Positions 24,918-32,112 of a stretch of DNA of 32,112 nt are shown one piece after another. Made by a program: the position numbers and the translations under genes. The number at the start of each line of letters is the position of its first letter. Position 1 is the stretch's first letter. The notes under the pieces were generated by a model, which did no database searches, was not told the origin of the DNA, and saw nothing but the letters and a program-made list of their open reading frames with translations. This stretch comes from Neoroseomonas soli (GTDB lineage: Bacteria > Pseudomonadota > Alphaproteobacteria > Acetobacterales > Acetobacteraceae), in the NCBI RefSeq assembly GCF_018129065.1, contig NZ_JAAEDM010000059.1:1-32112 (forward strand), given 5' to 3'.

Positions 24918-26325
24918 GATCCTGATCGTCGACGACGAGCCCGATATCCGGGCCCTCATCGAGGGCATCCTCTCGGACGAGGGCTACGAGACACGGCAGG
25001 CCCACAACTCCGATGCCGCGATCGCGGCCTTCCGGGCGCGGCGGCCCTCGCTCGTCGTCCTTGACATCTGGCTGCAGAACTCGCGGCTGGACGGGCTCGG
25101 CATCCTGCAGGCGCTGCATACCGAGGAGCCGCAGGTGCCGGTCGTCATGATCTCCGGCCACGGCACCATCGAGACCGCGGTGCAGGCGATCCAGCAGGGC
25201 GCCTACGACTTCATCGAGAAGCCGTTCAAATCGGACCGGCTGCTGCTGATCGTCGCGCGCGCGCTGGAAGCGGCGCGGCTGCGGCGCGAGAACAGCGAGC
25301 TGCGCCTGCGTGCCGGGCCCGAGATGGAACTGATCGGCGCCTCCGCCCCGCTCGGCCAGTTGCGCGGGGCGATCGAGAAGGTGGCGCCCACCGGATCCCG
25401 CGTGCTGATCACCGGGCCGGCCGGCGCGGGCAAGGAAGTGGCCGCGCGCATGATCCACGCGCGCTCCCGTCGCGCCGACGGCCCCTTTGTCGTGCTGAAC
25501 TGCGCCACGCTGAACCCTGCCCGCTTCGAGGAGGAACTCTTCGGCATCGAGGCCGGTCCCGACCCGTTGGCGCAGCCGCGCCGCGCCGGCGTGCTCGAAC
25601 GCGCCCATGGCGGCACGCTGCTGCTGGACGAGGTCGCCGACATGCCGCTGGAGACCCAGGGCAAGATCGTGCGCGCCTTGCAGGAACAGGGCTTCGAGCG
25701 CATCGGCGGCGGCACGCGGGTGAAGGTGGATGTCCGCGTGCTCGCCACCACCAACCGGGACCTGGCCGCCGAGATCGCCGGCGGGCGCTTCCGCGAGGAC
25801 CTGTATTACCGCCTCGCCGTGGTGCCGCTGCGCGTGCCCGCTCTGCGCGAGCGGCGGGAGGACGTGCCGGTGCTGGCGCGCCACTTCATGGGGCGTTCCG
25901 CCGAGACCACCGGCATGGCCCCGCGCGAACTCTCGGAGGACGCGCTCGCGGCCATGCAGGCCTATGACTGGCCGGGCAATGTGCGCGAACTGCGCAACCT
26001 GATCGACTGGCTGCTCATCATGGCGCCCGGCGATGCGCGCGAGGCGATCCGCCCGGACATGCTGCCGCCCCAGGTCGGCGCCGCCGCGCCCGCCGTGCTG
26101 AAGCTCGACCGGTCGAGCGAGATCATGACCCTGCCGCTGCGCGAGGCGCGCGAATTGTTCGAACGGCAGTACCTGGAAGCGCAGTTGCTGCGCTTCGGCG
26201 GCAACATCAGCCGCACCGCGAACTTCGTCGGCATGGAGCGCAGCGCGCTCCATCGGAAGCTCAAGTTCCTCGGCGTGCAGGCCGAGGACCGCGCCAACCC
26301 GCCCGGCACCGTCGGCAACGCCTGA
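24907..26325 (+). CDS. ntrX: Response regulator NtrX (no GAFTGA loop)
   Basis: The 472-residue regulator has a receiver at 4-120 with D9-D10, phosphoacceptor D53 (LVVLDIWLQN) and K105. The AAA+ domain has Walker A GPAGAGKE (170-177), Walker B TLLLDEVAD (238-246) and FREDLYYRLAVVPL. The position of the sigma-54 contact loop reads ELFGIEAGPDPLAQPRRA instead of carrying GAFTGA. The C-terminal helix-turn-helix is GNISRTANFVGMERSALHRK. Loss of GAFTGA means activation through sigma-54 is not expected; it likely acts as a sigma-70-dependent activator or repressor, as reported for NtrX proteins of this class. ATG 24907 lies inside the end of ntrY. The next gene starts 11 bp after the stop. Confidence 0.94.
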   Translation: MAHEILIVDDEPDIRALIEGILSDEGYETRQAHNSDAAIAAFRARRPSLVVLDIWLQNSRLDGLGILQALHTEEPQVPVVMISGHGTIETAVQAIQQGAYDFIEKPFKSDRLLLIVARALEAARLRRENSELRLRAGPEMELIGASAPLGQLRGAIEKVAPTGSRVLITGPAGAGKEVAARMIHARSRRADGPFVVLNCATLNPARFEEELFGIEAGPDPLAQPRRAGVLERAHGGTLLLDEVADMPLETQGKIVRALQEQGFERIGGGTRVKVDVRVLATTNRDLAAEIAGGRFREDLYYRLAVVPLRVPALRERREDVPVLARHFMGRSAETTGMAPRELSEDALAAMQAYDWPGNVRELRNLIDWLLIMAPGDAREAIRPDMLPPQVGAAAPAVLKLDRSSEIMTLPLREARELFERQYLEAQLLRFGGNISRTANFVGMERSALHRKLKFLGVQAEDRANPPGTVGNA

Positions 26326-26336
26326 AAGCTCCCCGC

Positions 26337-27209
26337 ATGTCCCGCATCGCATACGTCAACGGCCGCTACGTGCCGCAGCCCGAAGCCAGCGTGAACATCG
26401 AGGACCGCGGCTACCAGTTCGGCGACGGCATCTACGAGGTCGTGCACCTCTATGACGGCAAGTACATCGACGAGGATCGCCACCTCGACCGGCTGGAACG
26501 CTCGCTGCGCGAGATCCGCCTGCCCATGCCGATGTCCCGTGCCGCGCTGCGCCTGGTGCTGCGGGAGGTCGCGCGCCGCAACCGCGTGACCGAGGGCCTG
26601 CTCTACATGCAGGTGACGCGCGGCGTCGCCCGGCGCGACCATCCGTTCCCGGCGAAGCCGGTGCCGCCGGCGATCGTCGTCACGGTCAAGCGAATCCCGC
26701 CCTACCCGACGGATGTGGACAAGTGGGGCGCGGCGGCGATCACCCATCCCGACCTGCGCTGGGCGCGCTGCGACATCAAGACGGTCAACCTGCTGCCGAA
26801 CTGCCTCGCCCGCCAGGCGGCGCGCGAACAGGGCGCGGCCGAGGCGGTGCTGTTCGACGAGGCGACCGGCCTGGTCACCGAAGGGGCCGCCACCTCCTTC
26901 TGGATCGTGGACGAGGACGGCGTCATCCGCACCCGCCACCTCGACCACTCCATCCTGCCGGGCTGCACGCGCAGCGCGCTGATGGCGGAACTGGCGGAAG
27001 CCGGCATCGCCTTCGAGGAGCGTCAGTTTTCCCTGGAGGAACTGAGCAAGGCGCGCGAGGCCTTCATCACCTCCGCGACCTCCTTCGTGAAGCCGATCGT
27101 GAAGATCGACGGCCAGCCGGTCGGCGACGGCAAGGTCGGCCCGGTCGTGCGCCGCCTGTTCGAGATCTTCGCCCGCCACGTGAAGGGCGGACTGAAGAAC
27201 GCGGCGTGA
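26337..27209 (+). CDS. D-amino acid aminotransferase (class IV PLP enzyme)
   Basis: The 290-residue protein is a fold-type IV PLP aminotransferase. The N-terminal VNGRYVPQPEASVNIEDRG and FGDGIYEVV are typical of the D-alanine transaminase (Dat) subgroup. The PLP lysine is K148 in CDIKTVNLLPN; LFDEATGLVTEGAATSFW holds the cofactor-binding Glu and Ser/Thr residues. The C-terminal half has ILPGCTRSALM and EAFITSATSFVKPI. Dat makes D-glutamate or D-alanine for peptidoglycan from 2-oxo acids, although a branched-chain role cannot be ruled out. It follows ntrX by 11 bp, a placement conserved in alphaproteobacteria. Its stop overlaps the start of the NTF2-like gene. Confidence 0.9.
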   Translation: MSRIAYVNGRYVPQPEASVNIEDRGYQFGDGIYEVVHLYDGKYIDEDRHLDRLERSLREIRLPMPMSRAALRLVLREVARRNRVTEGLLYMQVTRGVARRDHPFPAKPVPPAIVVTVKRIPPYPTDVDKWGAAAITHPDLRWARCDIKTVNLLPNCLARQAAREQGAAEAVLFDEATGLVTEGAATSFWIVDEDGVIRTRHLDHSILPGCTRSALMAELAEAGIAFEERQFSLEELSKAREAFITSATSFVKPIVKIDGQPVGDGKVGPVVRRLFEIFARHVKGGLKNAA

Positions 27210-27616
27210 ACGGCGAGGCCAACGCCGCCGTCGTCCGCGCCTTCTACGCGGAGCTGTGGGAGCAGGGCGACCTCTCCCGCATGCCCGCGCTGATGCATGA
27301 CGACGTCGCCTTCCAGGGCACCTTCGGCCAGACCATGCGCGGGCATGAGGCCTTCGGCGCCTATGTGCGCAGCGTGCGGCACGCCTTCTCGACCTATCGC
27401 TGCGAGGTCTCGGAACTGCTGACGGATGGCGACAAGGTGGCGGCGCGGGTGCGCTTCTCCGGCCGGCACGATGCCGGGCCCTTCCTGGAATTCGCGCCGA
27501 CCGGGCGCGAACTCGCGTGGGAAGGCGTGGGCTTCTTCACCCTGGATGAGGGCCGGATCCGCCACCTCTGGGTGATGGGGGACATGCTGGGGCTGCTCGG
27601 GCAGTTGCGGGCATGA
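27206..27616 (+). CDS. NTF2-like / SnoaL-type ester-cyclase-family protein
   Basis: The small protein (136 residues) has the cone-shaped alpha+beta fold pattern of the NTF2/SnoaL superfamily: ANAAVVRAFYAELWEQGDL, MPALMHDDVAFQGTFG, MRGHEAFGAYVRSVRHAF, VSELLTDGDKVAARVRFSGR, PTGRELAWEGVGFFTLDEGR and IRHLWVMGDMLGLLGQL. Members bind or isomerise small hydrophobic molecules; the substrate here is unknown. The start is taken as GTG 27206, which overlaps the aminotransferase stop (GTGA). Its own stop overlaps the next ATG by 4 bp, so all three genes are translationally coupled. This gene is not part of the usual ntr-dat-hfq order that I know. Confidence 0.8.
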   Translation: MNGEANAAVVRAFYAELWEQGDLSRMPALMHDDVAFQGTFGQTMRGHEAFGAYVRSVRHAFSTYRCEVSELLTDGDKVAARVRFSGRHDAGPFLEFAPTGRELAWEGVGFFTLDEGRIRHLWVMGDMLGLLGQLRA

Positions 27617-28266
27617 ACGCGCGCCCCACCGCCATCCTCTGGGACTGGGACAACACGCTGGTCGATGGCTGGGCGGCCATCGAGGCCGGGCTGAACGCCG
27701 CTTTCCGCGCCTTCGGCCTGCCGGAATGGGACCGCACCCAGGTGCTGGCCAATGTCCGCAGGTCCCTGCGCGAATCCTTCCCGCCTCTCTTCGGCGCGGA
27801 GTGGGAGAAAGCGCGGGAGATATTCTACGCAGAGGTGCGTGCCCGGCACCTCGATGTCGTCGTCCCCATTCCGGGGGCTGCGGCGGCGCTGGCCGCGGCG
27901 GGGCGGGTCGCGCGGCAGGGCGTCGTCTCCAACAAGCAGGGGCCGCTGCTGCGGGCGGAAGCCGTGCATCTGGGATGGGCGGGGCATTTCGGCGCGCTGG
28001 TCGGCGCCGGGGATGCGGTGCGCGACAAGCCGGACGCCGCACCCTTGCTGATGGCGCTGGAGGCGCTCGGCGTGCCGCCGTCGCCCGAGGTCTGGTACGT
28101 CGGCGACACTGCGCTCGACATGCAGGCCGCTCGCGCGGCGGGCTGCCGCGCCGTGCTGCTCGGCGACGCGGCGCATGACGGCGGCATCGCGGCGGCTGCG
28201 CCGGATGCATTCTTCGCCGACGGCCATGCGCTGGAAGCCGGGCTTCTTTCCCTTGCCATTCGCTGA
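27613..28266 (+). CDS. HAD family hydrolase (phosphoglycolate phosphatase-like)
   Basis: The 217-residue protein is a HAD phosphatase. Motif I is LWDWDNTLVDG with the nucleophile D11 and acid D13; motif II is VVSNKQGPLLR; motif III KPDAAPL; motif IV VWYVGDTALDM. An alpha-helical cap lies between motifs I and II (LNAAFRAFGLPEWDRTQVLA...). The layout matches phosphoglycolate phosphatase or related sugar/nucleotide phosphatases; substrate unknown. The ATG overlaps the NTF2-like stop. The stop is followed by 93 bp before hfq, the largest gap in the cluster apart from the dusB promoter. That gap has a perfect palindrome GCCGCCGGCGGC (28285-28296). Confidence 0.88.
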   Translation: MNARPTAILWDWDNTLVDGWAAIEAGLNAAFRAFGLPEWDRTQVLANVRRSLRESFPPLFGAEWEKAREIFYAEVRARHLDVVVPIPGAAAALAAAGRVARQGVVSNKQGPLLRAEAVHLGWAGHFGALVGAGDAVRDKPDAAPLLMALEALGVPPSPEVWYVGDTALDMQAARAAGCRAVLLGDAAHDGGIAAAAPDAFFADGHALEAGLLSLAIR

Positions 28267-28322
28267 CGGCGCGGCGAAAACTGCGCCGCCGGCGGCCGGA
28301 AATGGTTTGCGCCGGTCCGCCC

Positions 28323-28337
28323 CTGGTCGGTGACCAG
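28323..28337 (+). other. Hairpin upstream of hfq start
   Basis: CTGGTC (28323-28328) pairs with GACCAG (28332-28337) around a GGT loop, 22 nt before the hfq ATG. The hfq ribosome binding site AAGGA lies just after it, so the stem could bear on hfq translation. No promoter hexamers were seen in the gap. Confidence 0.35.
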
Positions 28338-28359
28338 CAAGAACAGAAGGACCGGTCCC

Positions 28360-28692
28360 ATGGCCGCCGAGAAGTCCCAGAACGTGCAGGACGTGTTCCT
28401 GAACCACGTTCGCAAATCCAAGACCCCCGTGACGATCTTCCTGGTGAACGGCGTGAAGCTGCAGGGAATCATCACCTGGTTCGACAATTTCTCCGTGCTG
28501 CTGCGCCGCGACGGGCACACCCAGCTCGTCTACAAGCACGCGATCTCGACCGTGATGCCGGGCGCGCCGATCATGCTGTTCGACGCCACCGCACAGGCCG
28601 GGGCACAGGCCGGGGCACAGGCTGCTGCGTCGCCGGCATCGGAAACCCGCATGACGCTGACGCGTGAGGTGGCTCCTGGCGCCAACGACTGA
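28360..28692 (+). CDS. hfq: RNA chaperone Hfq
   Basis: The 110-residue protein has the Sm-like core: [59 protein letters not shown] and a [11 protein letters not shown]m2 motif. Hfq forms a hexameric ring that pairs small RNAs with mRNAs and affects RNA stability. After about residue 75 there is an added C-terminal region of 30-odd residues ([20 protein letters not shown]). It comes partly from a 12-bp tandem repeat and lacks known function. The ATG at 28360 is supported by AAGGA eight bases upstream, better than the GTG at 28330. The gene end overlaps the predicted hflX start by 29 bp in another frame. Confidence 0.96.
   Translation: MAAEKSQNVQDVFLNHVRKSKTPVTIFLVNGVKLQGIITWFDNFSVLLRRDGHTQLVYKHAISTVMPGAPIMLFDATAQAGAQAGAQAAASPASETRMTLTREVAPGAND
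28591..28626 (+). repeat. 12-bp tandem repeat inside hfq
   Basis: GCACAGGCCGGG occurs at 28591-28602 and 28603-28614, followed by a partial copy GCACAGGCTGCT (28615-28626). It encodes the AQAG repeat in the Hfq tail. Because 12 is divisible by three, copy-number change would lengthen or shorten the tail without shifting frame. Confidence 0.9.
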
Positions 28693-29992
28693 GGCCAATG
28701 GCGGCCAGCCGACGCGGGCCGCCGTCATCCTGCCATTCGAGAAGCCCAGCCGCGTCGCAATCGGCGACGCGGGCGGGCATCGTGCGGCCGAGGCACGGCT
28801 GGCGGAAGCCGTCGGCCTCGCCGCCTCGATCGGCGTCACCATCGTGCATTCCGCGGTCTATCCGCTGCGGGATCGCCGGCCCTCGACCCTGCTGGGCGAG
28901 GGCCAGGTGGCGATGGTGGGCGATGACCTGAAGGAACAGGAAGTCGGCCTCGTCGTCGTGGACGCGTCGCTGACGCCGGTGCAGCAGCGCAACCTCGAAA
29001 GGGCCTGGGGCTGCAAGGTCATCGACCGCACCGGCCTGATCCTGGAGATCTTCGGCGAGCGCGCGCGCACCAGGGAAGGTTCGCTGCAGGTCGAGCTCGC
29101 GCATCTCGAATACCAGCGCACACGGCTGGTGCGGTCCTGGACTCACCTCGAACGGCAGCGCGGCGGCTTCGGCTTCCTGGGTGGCCCGGGTGAATCGCAG
29201 ATCGAGATCGACCGCCGGCTCATCGGCGACCGCATCGTGAAGCTGAAGCGCGAACTCGACCAGGTGCGCCGCACCCGCGGCCTGCACCGCAGGGCGCGCG
29301 AACGCGTGCCGTATCCGGTCGTCGCCCTCGTCGGCTACACGAATGCGGGCAAGTCCACGCTGTTCAACGCGCTGACCGGCGCGGGCGTCTATGCGCAGGA
29401 CCAGCTCTTCGCGACGCTGGACCCGACGATGCGCGCGATACGACTGCCGAGCGGGCGCACCTGCATCCTCTCCGACACGGTGGGCTTCATCTCCGACCTG
29501 CCGACGCAACTGGTGGAAGCCTTCCGCGCGACGCTGGAGGAAGTGGCCGCGGCCGACGTCATCCTGCATGTCCGCGACATCGCCCATCCCGACAGCGCGG
29601 CGCAGCGCGCCGATGTGCTCGGCGTGATGGAGGAGATGGCGGAAGGGCCGAACGCGACCCTCGACGAGGGTTGGGAATCGCGCGTCCTGGAAGTGCTGAA
29701 CAAGGCCGATCTTCTTGGCGGGATCGAATCTGTCGAACGTCTTGCGCCCGGCGCGGTACCGGTTTCCGCGCTGACGGGGGAGGGGCTCGAGGACCTCCGC
29801 CGCACCATCGACGATCGCCTCGCCGCCGGGCTGGAGACGATCGACGTGACGGTGCCGACGAGCGACGGCGCGCGCCTCGCCTGGCTCTACGCGAATGGGG
29901 AAGTGCTCTCCCGCAAGGATGGGGAGGAGGGTATCCGGCTGACCGTCCGGCTTTCTTCCGCCAACCGCGCCCGCTTCGAGGAACGCGCATGA
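28664..29992 (+). CDS. hflX: GTPase HflX
   Basis: The 442-residue product is a ribosome-associated GTPase. Its N-terminal HflX domain contains [20 protein letters not shown] and [17 protein letters not shown], with [20 protein letters not shown] linker carries a basic coiled coil with [15 protein letters not shown]. The G domain has G1 GYTNAGKST (about 224-232), [22 protein letters not shown] and [11 protein letters not shown]. HflX splits or rescues stalled ribosomes under stress. The start is taken as GTG 28664 inside the hfq tail, since no other plausible in-frame start precedes the conserved domain; it lacks a clear ribosome binding site. The stop overlaps the next ATG by 4 bp. The hfq-hflX pairing is widely conserved. 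Confidence 0.93.
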   Translation: MRWLLAPTTEANGGQPTRAAVILPFEKPSRVAIGDAGGHRAAEARLAEAVGLAASIGVTIVHSAVYPLRDRRPSTLLGEGQVAMVGDDLKEQEVGLVVVDASLTPVQQRNLERAWGCKVIDRTGLILEIFGERARTREGSLQVELAHLEYQRTRLVRSWTHLERQRGGFGFLGGPGESQIEIDRRLIGDRIVKLKRELDQVRRTRGLHRRARERVPYPVVALVGYTNAGKSTLFNALTGAGVYAQDQLFATLDPTMRAIRLPSGRTCILSDTVGFISDLPTQLVEAFRATLEEVAAADVILHVRDIAHPDSAAQRADVLGVMEEMAEGPNATLDEGWESRVLEVLNKADLLGGIESVERLAPGAVPVSALTGEGLEDLRRTIDDRLAAGLETIDVTVPTSDGARLAWLYANGEVLSRKDGEEGIRLTVRLSSANRARFEERA

Positions 29993-30816
29993 TCGGCGCC
30001 ACCCGCGCGGCGGAGGTCGCCGCCCTGCTGCGGGACGCGGCACGCGCCGAGATCCTGCCGCGCTTCCGCCGCCTCGCGCAGGGCGAGGTCCGCACCAAGT
30101 CCGGACCGCTCGACCTGGTGACGGATGCCGACGAGGCCGCCGAGCGCATCATCGAAGCCGGCCTGGCGAAGATCTTCCCCGGCTGCGCCGTGGTCGGCGA
30201 GGAAGCCGCCGCGGCGGATCCTTCCGTGCTGGACCGGCTTGCCTCGGCCGACCTTGCCTTCGTGGTGGACCCGGTCGACGGCACGGCCAACTTCGCCGCC
30301 GGCCTGCCGGTCTTCGGCACCATGGCCGCCGCGGTCGCGGGCGGGGAGGTGGTCGCCGCCTGGATCCACGACCCGCTCGGCGACGACACCGCCATCGCGT
30401 TGCGCGGGGAGGGGGCCTGGATCGCCGATGCGGAAGGCCGCCACCGGATGGACCTGCGCGTCGCCGCGCCGGTGCCGCTGGCCGAGATGGTGGGTGCCAT
30501 ATCCTGGACCTACCTTGGGGAGCCGCTGCGCAGCCGGGTGACCTCGCGCTTCCCGCGCCTCGCCGCCGTGCTGGGGTATCGCTGCGCCGCGCATGAATAC
30601 CGCTGGATCGCAGGCGGGCATGGGCATGTGCTGCTCTACAACCGCCTGATGCCGTGGGATCACCTGCCGGGCTGGCTGATCCACCGCGAGGCCGGCGGCT
30701 ATGCCCGGCGTTTCGACGGCAGTGACTACCTCCCGACGCACCGCGACGGCGGGCTGATCTGTGCGCCCGACCGCGCCTCCTGGGATGCCGTCCGGCACGC
30801 CCTGCTCGATCCATGA
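29989..30816 (+). CDS. Inositol monophosphatase family protein
   Basis: The 275-residue protein has the Li+-sensitive, Mg2+-dependent phosphatase pattern: GPLDLVTDADEAAERII, VVGEEAAAADPSV (metal-binding EE at 71-72), FVVDPVDGTANFAAGLPVF (metal ligands in DPVDGT, 94-99) and a C-terminal WDHLPGWLIHREAGG. Such enzymes hydrolyse inositol monophosphate, 3'-phosphoadenosine 5'-phosphate (CysQ) or related small phosphates; in bacteria the SuhB type also touches rRNA transcription. It has no clear CysQ signature. It overlaps hflX and the greB-like gene by 4 bp on each side. Confidence 0.9.
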   Translation: MIGATRAAEVAALLRDAARAEILPRFRRLAQGEVRTKSGPLDLVTDADEAAERIIEAGLAKIFPGCAVVGEEAAAADPSVLDRLASADLAFVVDPVDGTANFAAGLPVFGTMAAAVAGGEVVAAWIHDPLGDDTAIALRGEGAWIADAEGRHRMDLRVAAPVPLAEMVGAISWTYLGEPLRSRVTSRFPRLAAVLGYRCAAHEYRWIAGGHGHVLLYNRLMPWDHLPGWLIHREAGGYARRFDGSDYLPTHRDGGLICAPDRASWDAVRHALLDP

Positions 30817-31361
30817 GCGAGGACGACGACGACGGGGATGAGGGCCCGCCCGGCCTGCCCCCCGGCACGCCCTTCTACATGACCCCCGCCGGCGCCGCGG
30901 CGCTGCGCGAGGAAATCCGCGCCCTGTGGGAGGACGAACGGCCCAAGGTGGTCGAAATCGTCTCCTGGGCCGCGAGCCTCGGCGACCGCTCGGAGAATGC
31001 CGACTACCAGTACGGCAAGCGGCGGCTGCGCCAGATCGACGGGCGCGTGCGCTTCCTGCGCAAGCGGCTGGACCGCGTGCAGGTGGTGGACCCGGCGCAG
31101 CAGACGAAGCGCGACCAGGTCTTCTTCGGCGCCACGGTGACCTATGCGCGGCTCTCGGACGATGCGGAGGTGACGATCCGCATCGTCGGGGTGGACGAGG
31201 CGGATGCGGATCGCGGGGATATCTCCTGGGTGGCACCGGTGGCGCGGTCGCTGCTTGGGGCGCGGGTGGGGGATGTGCGGAAGGTCAGGGTGCCAGGGGG
31301 CGTCGAGGAAGTTGAGATTGTCACTATCCTTTATCCATCTGCGCGCATGAGTGAAATATAA
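30813..31361 (+). CDS. greB: GreB-like transcript cleavage factor
   Basis: This 182-residue protein has an acidic, Asp/Glu/Pro-rich leader (MSEDDDDGDEGPPGLPPGT). The Gre N-terminal coiled coil follows (FYMTPAGAAALREEIRAL, GDRSENADYQYGKRRLRQID with the acidic tip, RVRFLRKRLDRV). The C-terminal FKBP-like domain (VFFGATVTYARLSDDAEVTI, GDISWVAPVARSLLGARVGD) completes it. The order and the YGKRRLR loop fit GreB better than GreA. Gre factors stimulate hydrolysis of backtracked RNA by RNA polymerase. The ATG overlaps the upstream stop by 4 bp. The gene closes the cluster; its TAA stop lies within an A/T hairpin. Confidence 0.88.
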   Translation: MSEDDDDGDEGPPGLPPGTPFYMTPAGAAALREEIRALWEDERPKVVEIVSWAASLGDRSENADYQYGKRRLRQIDGRVRFLRKRLDRVQVVDPAQQTKRDQVFFGATVTYARLSDDAEVTIRIVGVDEADADRGDISWVAPVARSLLGARVGDVRKVRVPGGVEEVEIVTILYPSARMSEI

Positions 31362-31380
31362 TACAATTACTGCTTGTATT
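31360..31380 (+). terminator. A/T hairpin at the greB stop
   Basis: AATACAA (31360-31366) pairs with TTGTATT (31374-31380) around a 7-nt loop and begins in the greB TAA stop. It is the first structure after the twelve-gene cluster. It has no U-tract and a weak stem, so a terminator role is only possible. Confidence 0.3.
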
Positions 31381-31596
31381 GATCTGCCTTACTTTGACGC
31401 GACGGCTTCAGGCTCCCTGCGGTGGACAACCAATCACTCAGGTCGGCAAAGACGGGCGATCCAAAACGAATGCTGATTTCATGAATTTCTACAGCAGAGT
31501 TTGTTGTTGTATTTTCCGTTAACCTATCGAAAATTGTTCCTCTCAAAGCCGTGAGCACGGCGGGCCATGCTTGGGCCATAGGCGAGGGGAAGCGTG
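31362..31596. other. Lower-GC spacer between the ntr-greB cluster and the adhesin gene
   Basis: This 235-bp stretch is clearly poorer in G+C than the rest, especially 31480-31545 (runs such as GTTTGTTGTTGTATTTTCC). A 70-codon minus-strand frame (31367-31579) has no recognisable domain and is not supported as a gene. The spacer probably carries the promoter of the adhesin gene; TTGTTG at 31501-31506 with TATCGA 18 bp downstream is a weak candidate. Confidence 0.45.
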
Positions 31597-32112
31597 ATGT
31601 CCGGGACCAAGAGCGTGTCGCCAGGCGGCGTGAAGGTCGTCGCCCGGCAGTTGGCGCCGCAGGCGCAGGCCGATAGCGGCGCGCTGCGCGAGGACGGCTA
31701 CGAATTCATTGACGTGCTGGCCAATGACCTCGGGGGCGGGGCGAAGCGGCTCTGGTCCCTGAACCAGGCGGATCTGTCGGTCAGCACCGCTTATGGCGAT
31801 GCCGTCCTCGTGGATGGCGGCCGCCTGCTCGTCGAGATCGTCGAAGACCCCAATGCCCCCGGCTCCGGCTACTACGTTCTCAAGGTGAGCGAGAACCCCA
31901 CCGGCCCCGGCTACGATCACCTGGGCGAGGGCCAGACGACGGATGTGGTCTTCAACTACGCGATCCGTCTGGCCAATGGTGCCATCTCCACCTCGACGGT
32001 CACGATCAGCGTCACCGGCGTGAACGATGCCCCCGAGGCGCAGGACGCGACGGCGGGGGTCTTGGAGGACGCCACGACGGGCGGTGCGGTCACCGCGACC
32101 GATGCCGACGAC
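31597..32112 (+). CDS. VCBS/cadherin-like repeat protein, likely secreted adhesin (C-terminus outside window)
   Basis: The first 172 residues are visible and the frame is open to the window end. After a short N-terminal leader without a classical signal peptide, the sequence reads DSGALREDGYEFIDVLANDL. It closes its first repeat with STVTISVTGVNDAPEAQDAT, and then AGVLEDATTGGAVTATDADD starts a further repeat. The ITVTGVNDAP-EDT pattern is that of VCBS or bacterial cadherin-like domains in giant, usually type I-secreted, surface adhesins or calcium-binding proteins. GAGGGGA lies 7-8 bases before the ATG. Length, secretion signal and partner transporter are not visible. Confidence 0.8.
   Translation, partial: MSGTKSVSPGGVKVVARQLAPQAQADSGALREDGYEFIDVLANDLGGGAKRLWSLNQADLSVSTAYGDAVLVDGGRLLVEIVEDPNAPGSGYYVLKVSENPTGPGYDHLGEGQTTDVVFNYAIRLANGAISTSTVTISVTGVNDAPEAQDATAGVLEDATTGGAVTATDADD

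Noticed and set aside
31367..31579. Small minus-strand frame of 70 codons in the lower-GC spacer
   Set aside because: No recognised domain, and the surrounding composition suggests a regulatory spacer.

Overview
The window is GC-rich chromosomal DNA from an alphaproteobacterium. The best guess is a member of the Rhodospirillales, probably Acetobacteraceae (Roseomonas-like). This rests on the gene order dusB-ntrB-ntrC-ntrY-ntrX-dat-hfq-hflX, a fused ispDF gene, an NDUFS4-type complex I accessory subunit and strong G/C preference at third codon positions. No 16S gene or other decisive marker is present, so the family is an inference.

Left part (1-7500) holds ordinary metabolic genes: a CoxG-like protein cut by the window edge, divergent from a NhaD/CitM-type ion transporter that is followed by a methylisocitrate-lyase-family enzyme. 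A convergent AAA ATPase with a type II secretion ATPase-like N-terminus comes next. Then follow an acetoin-utilization/HDAC-type deacetylase, a DUF192 protein and a glutathione S-transferase. tRNA-Pro(TGG) and tRNA-Arg(TCT) flank the small complex I gene.

Middle part (7500-18750) is more accessory. About 370 bp after tRNA-Arg has no recognisable intact gene. It is followed by an M20 peptidase and a solute-binding protein without permeases. Two Hint-domain genes, one degenerate and one fused to RTX calcium-binding repeats, flank a thiolase-like gene. A 500-bp gap rich in inverted repeats leads to a GGDEF-EAL protein, which is convergent with an HD-GYP protein that has a Cys-rich N-terminus, so c-di-GMP enzymes are grouped here. 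ispDF and a DoxX-family gene close this part.

Right part (18880-31361) is one dense co-directional cluster of twelve genes: dusB, ntrB, ntrC, ntrY, ntrX, a D-amino-acid aminotransferase, an NTF2-like gene, a HAD phosphatase, hfq, hflX, an inositol-monophosphatase-family gene and a greB-like gene. Most junctions are ATGA-type overlaps or gaps under 20 bp. The cluster joins nitrogen and redox two-component signalling with RNA-level control and ribosome or RNA polymerase rescue functions. A promoter so close to the dusB start that the mRNA would be nearly leaderless can be read upstream. The last 750 bp contain a lower-GC spacer and the start of a VCBS-type secreted adhesin that runs off the window.

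No insertion sequence, CRISPR array, integrase or rRNA was seen. The least explained sequence is the inverted-repeat-rich gap at 14043-14544 and the pair of Hint proteins beside it.
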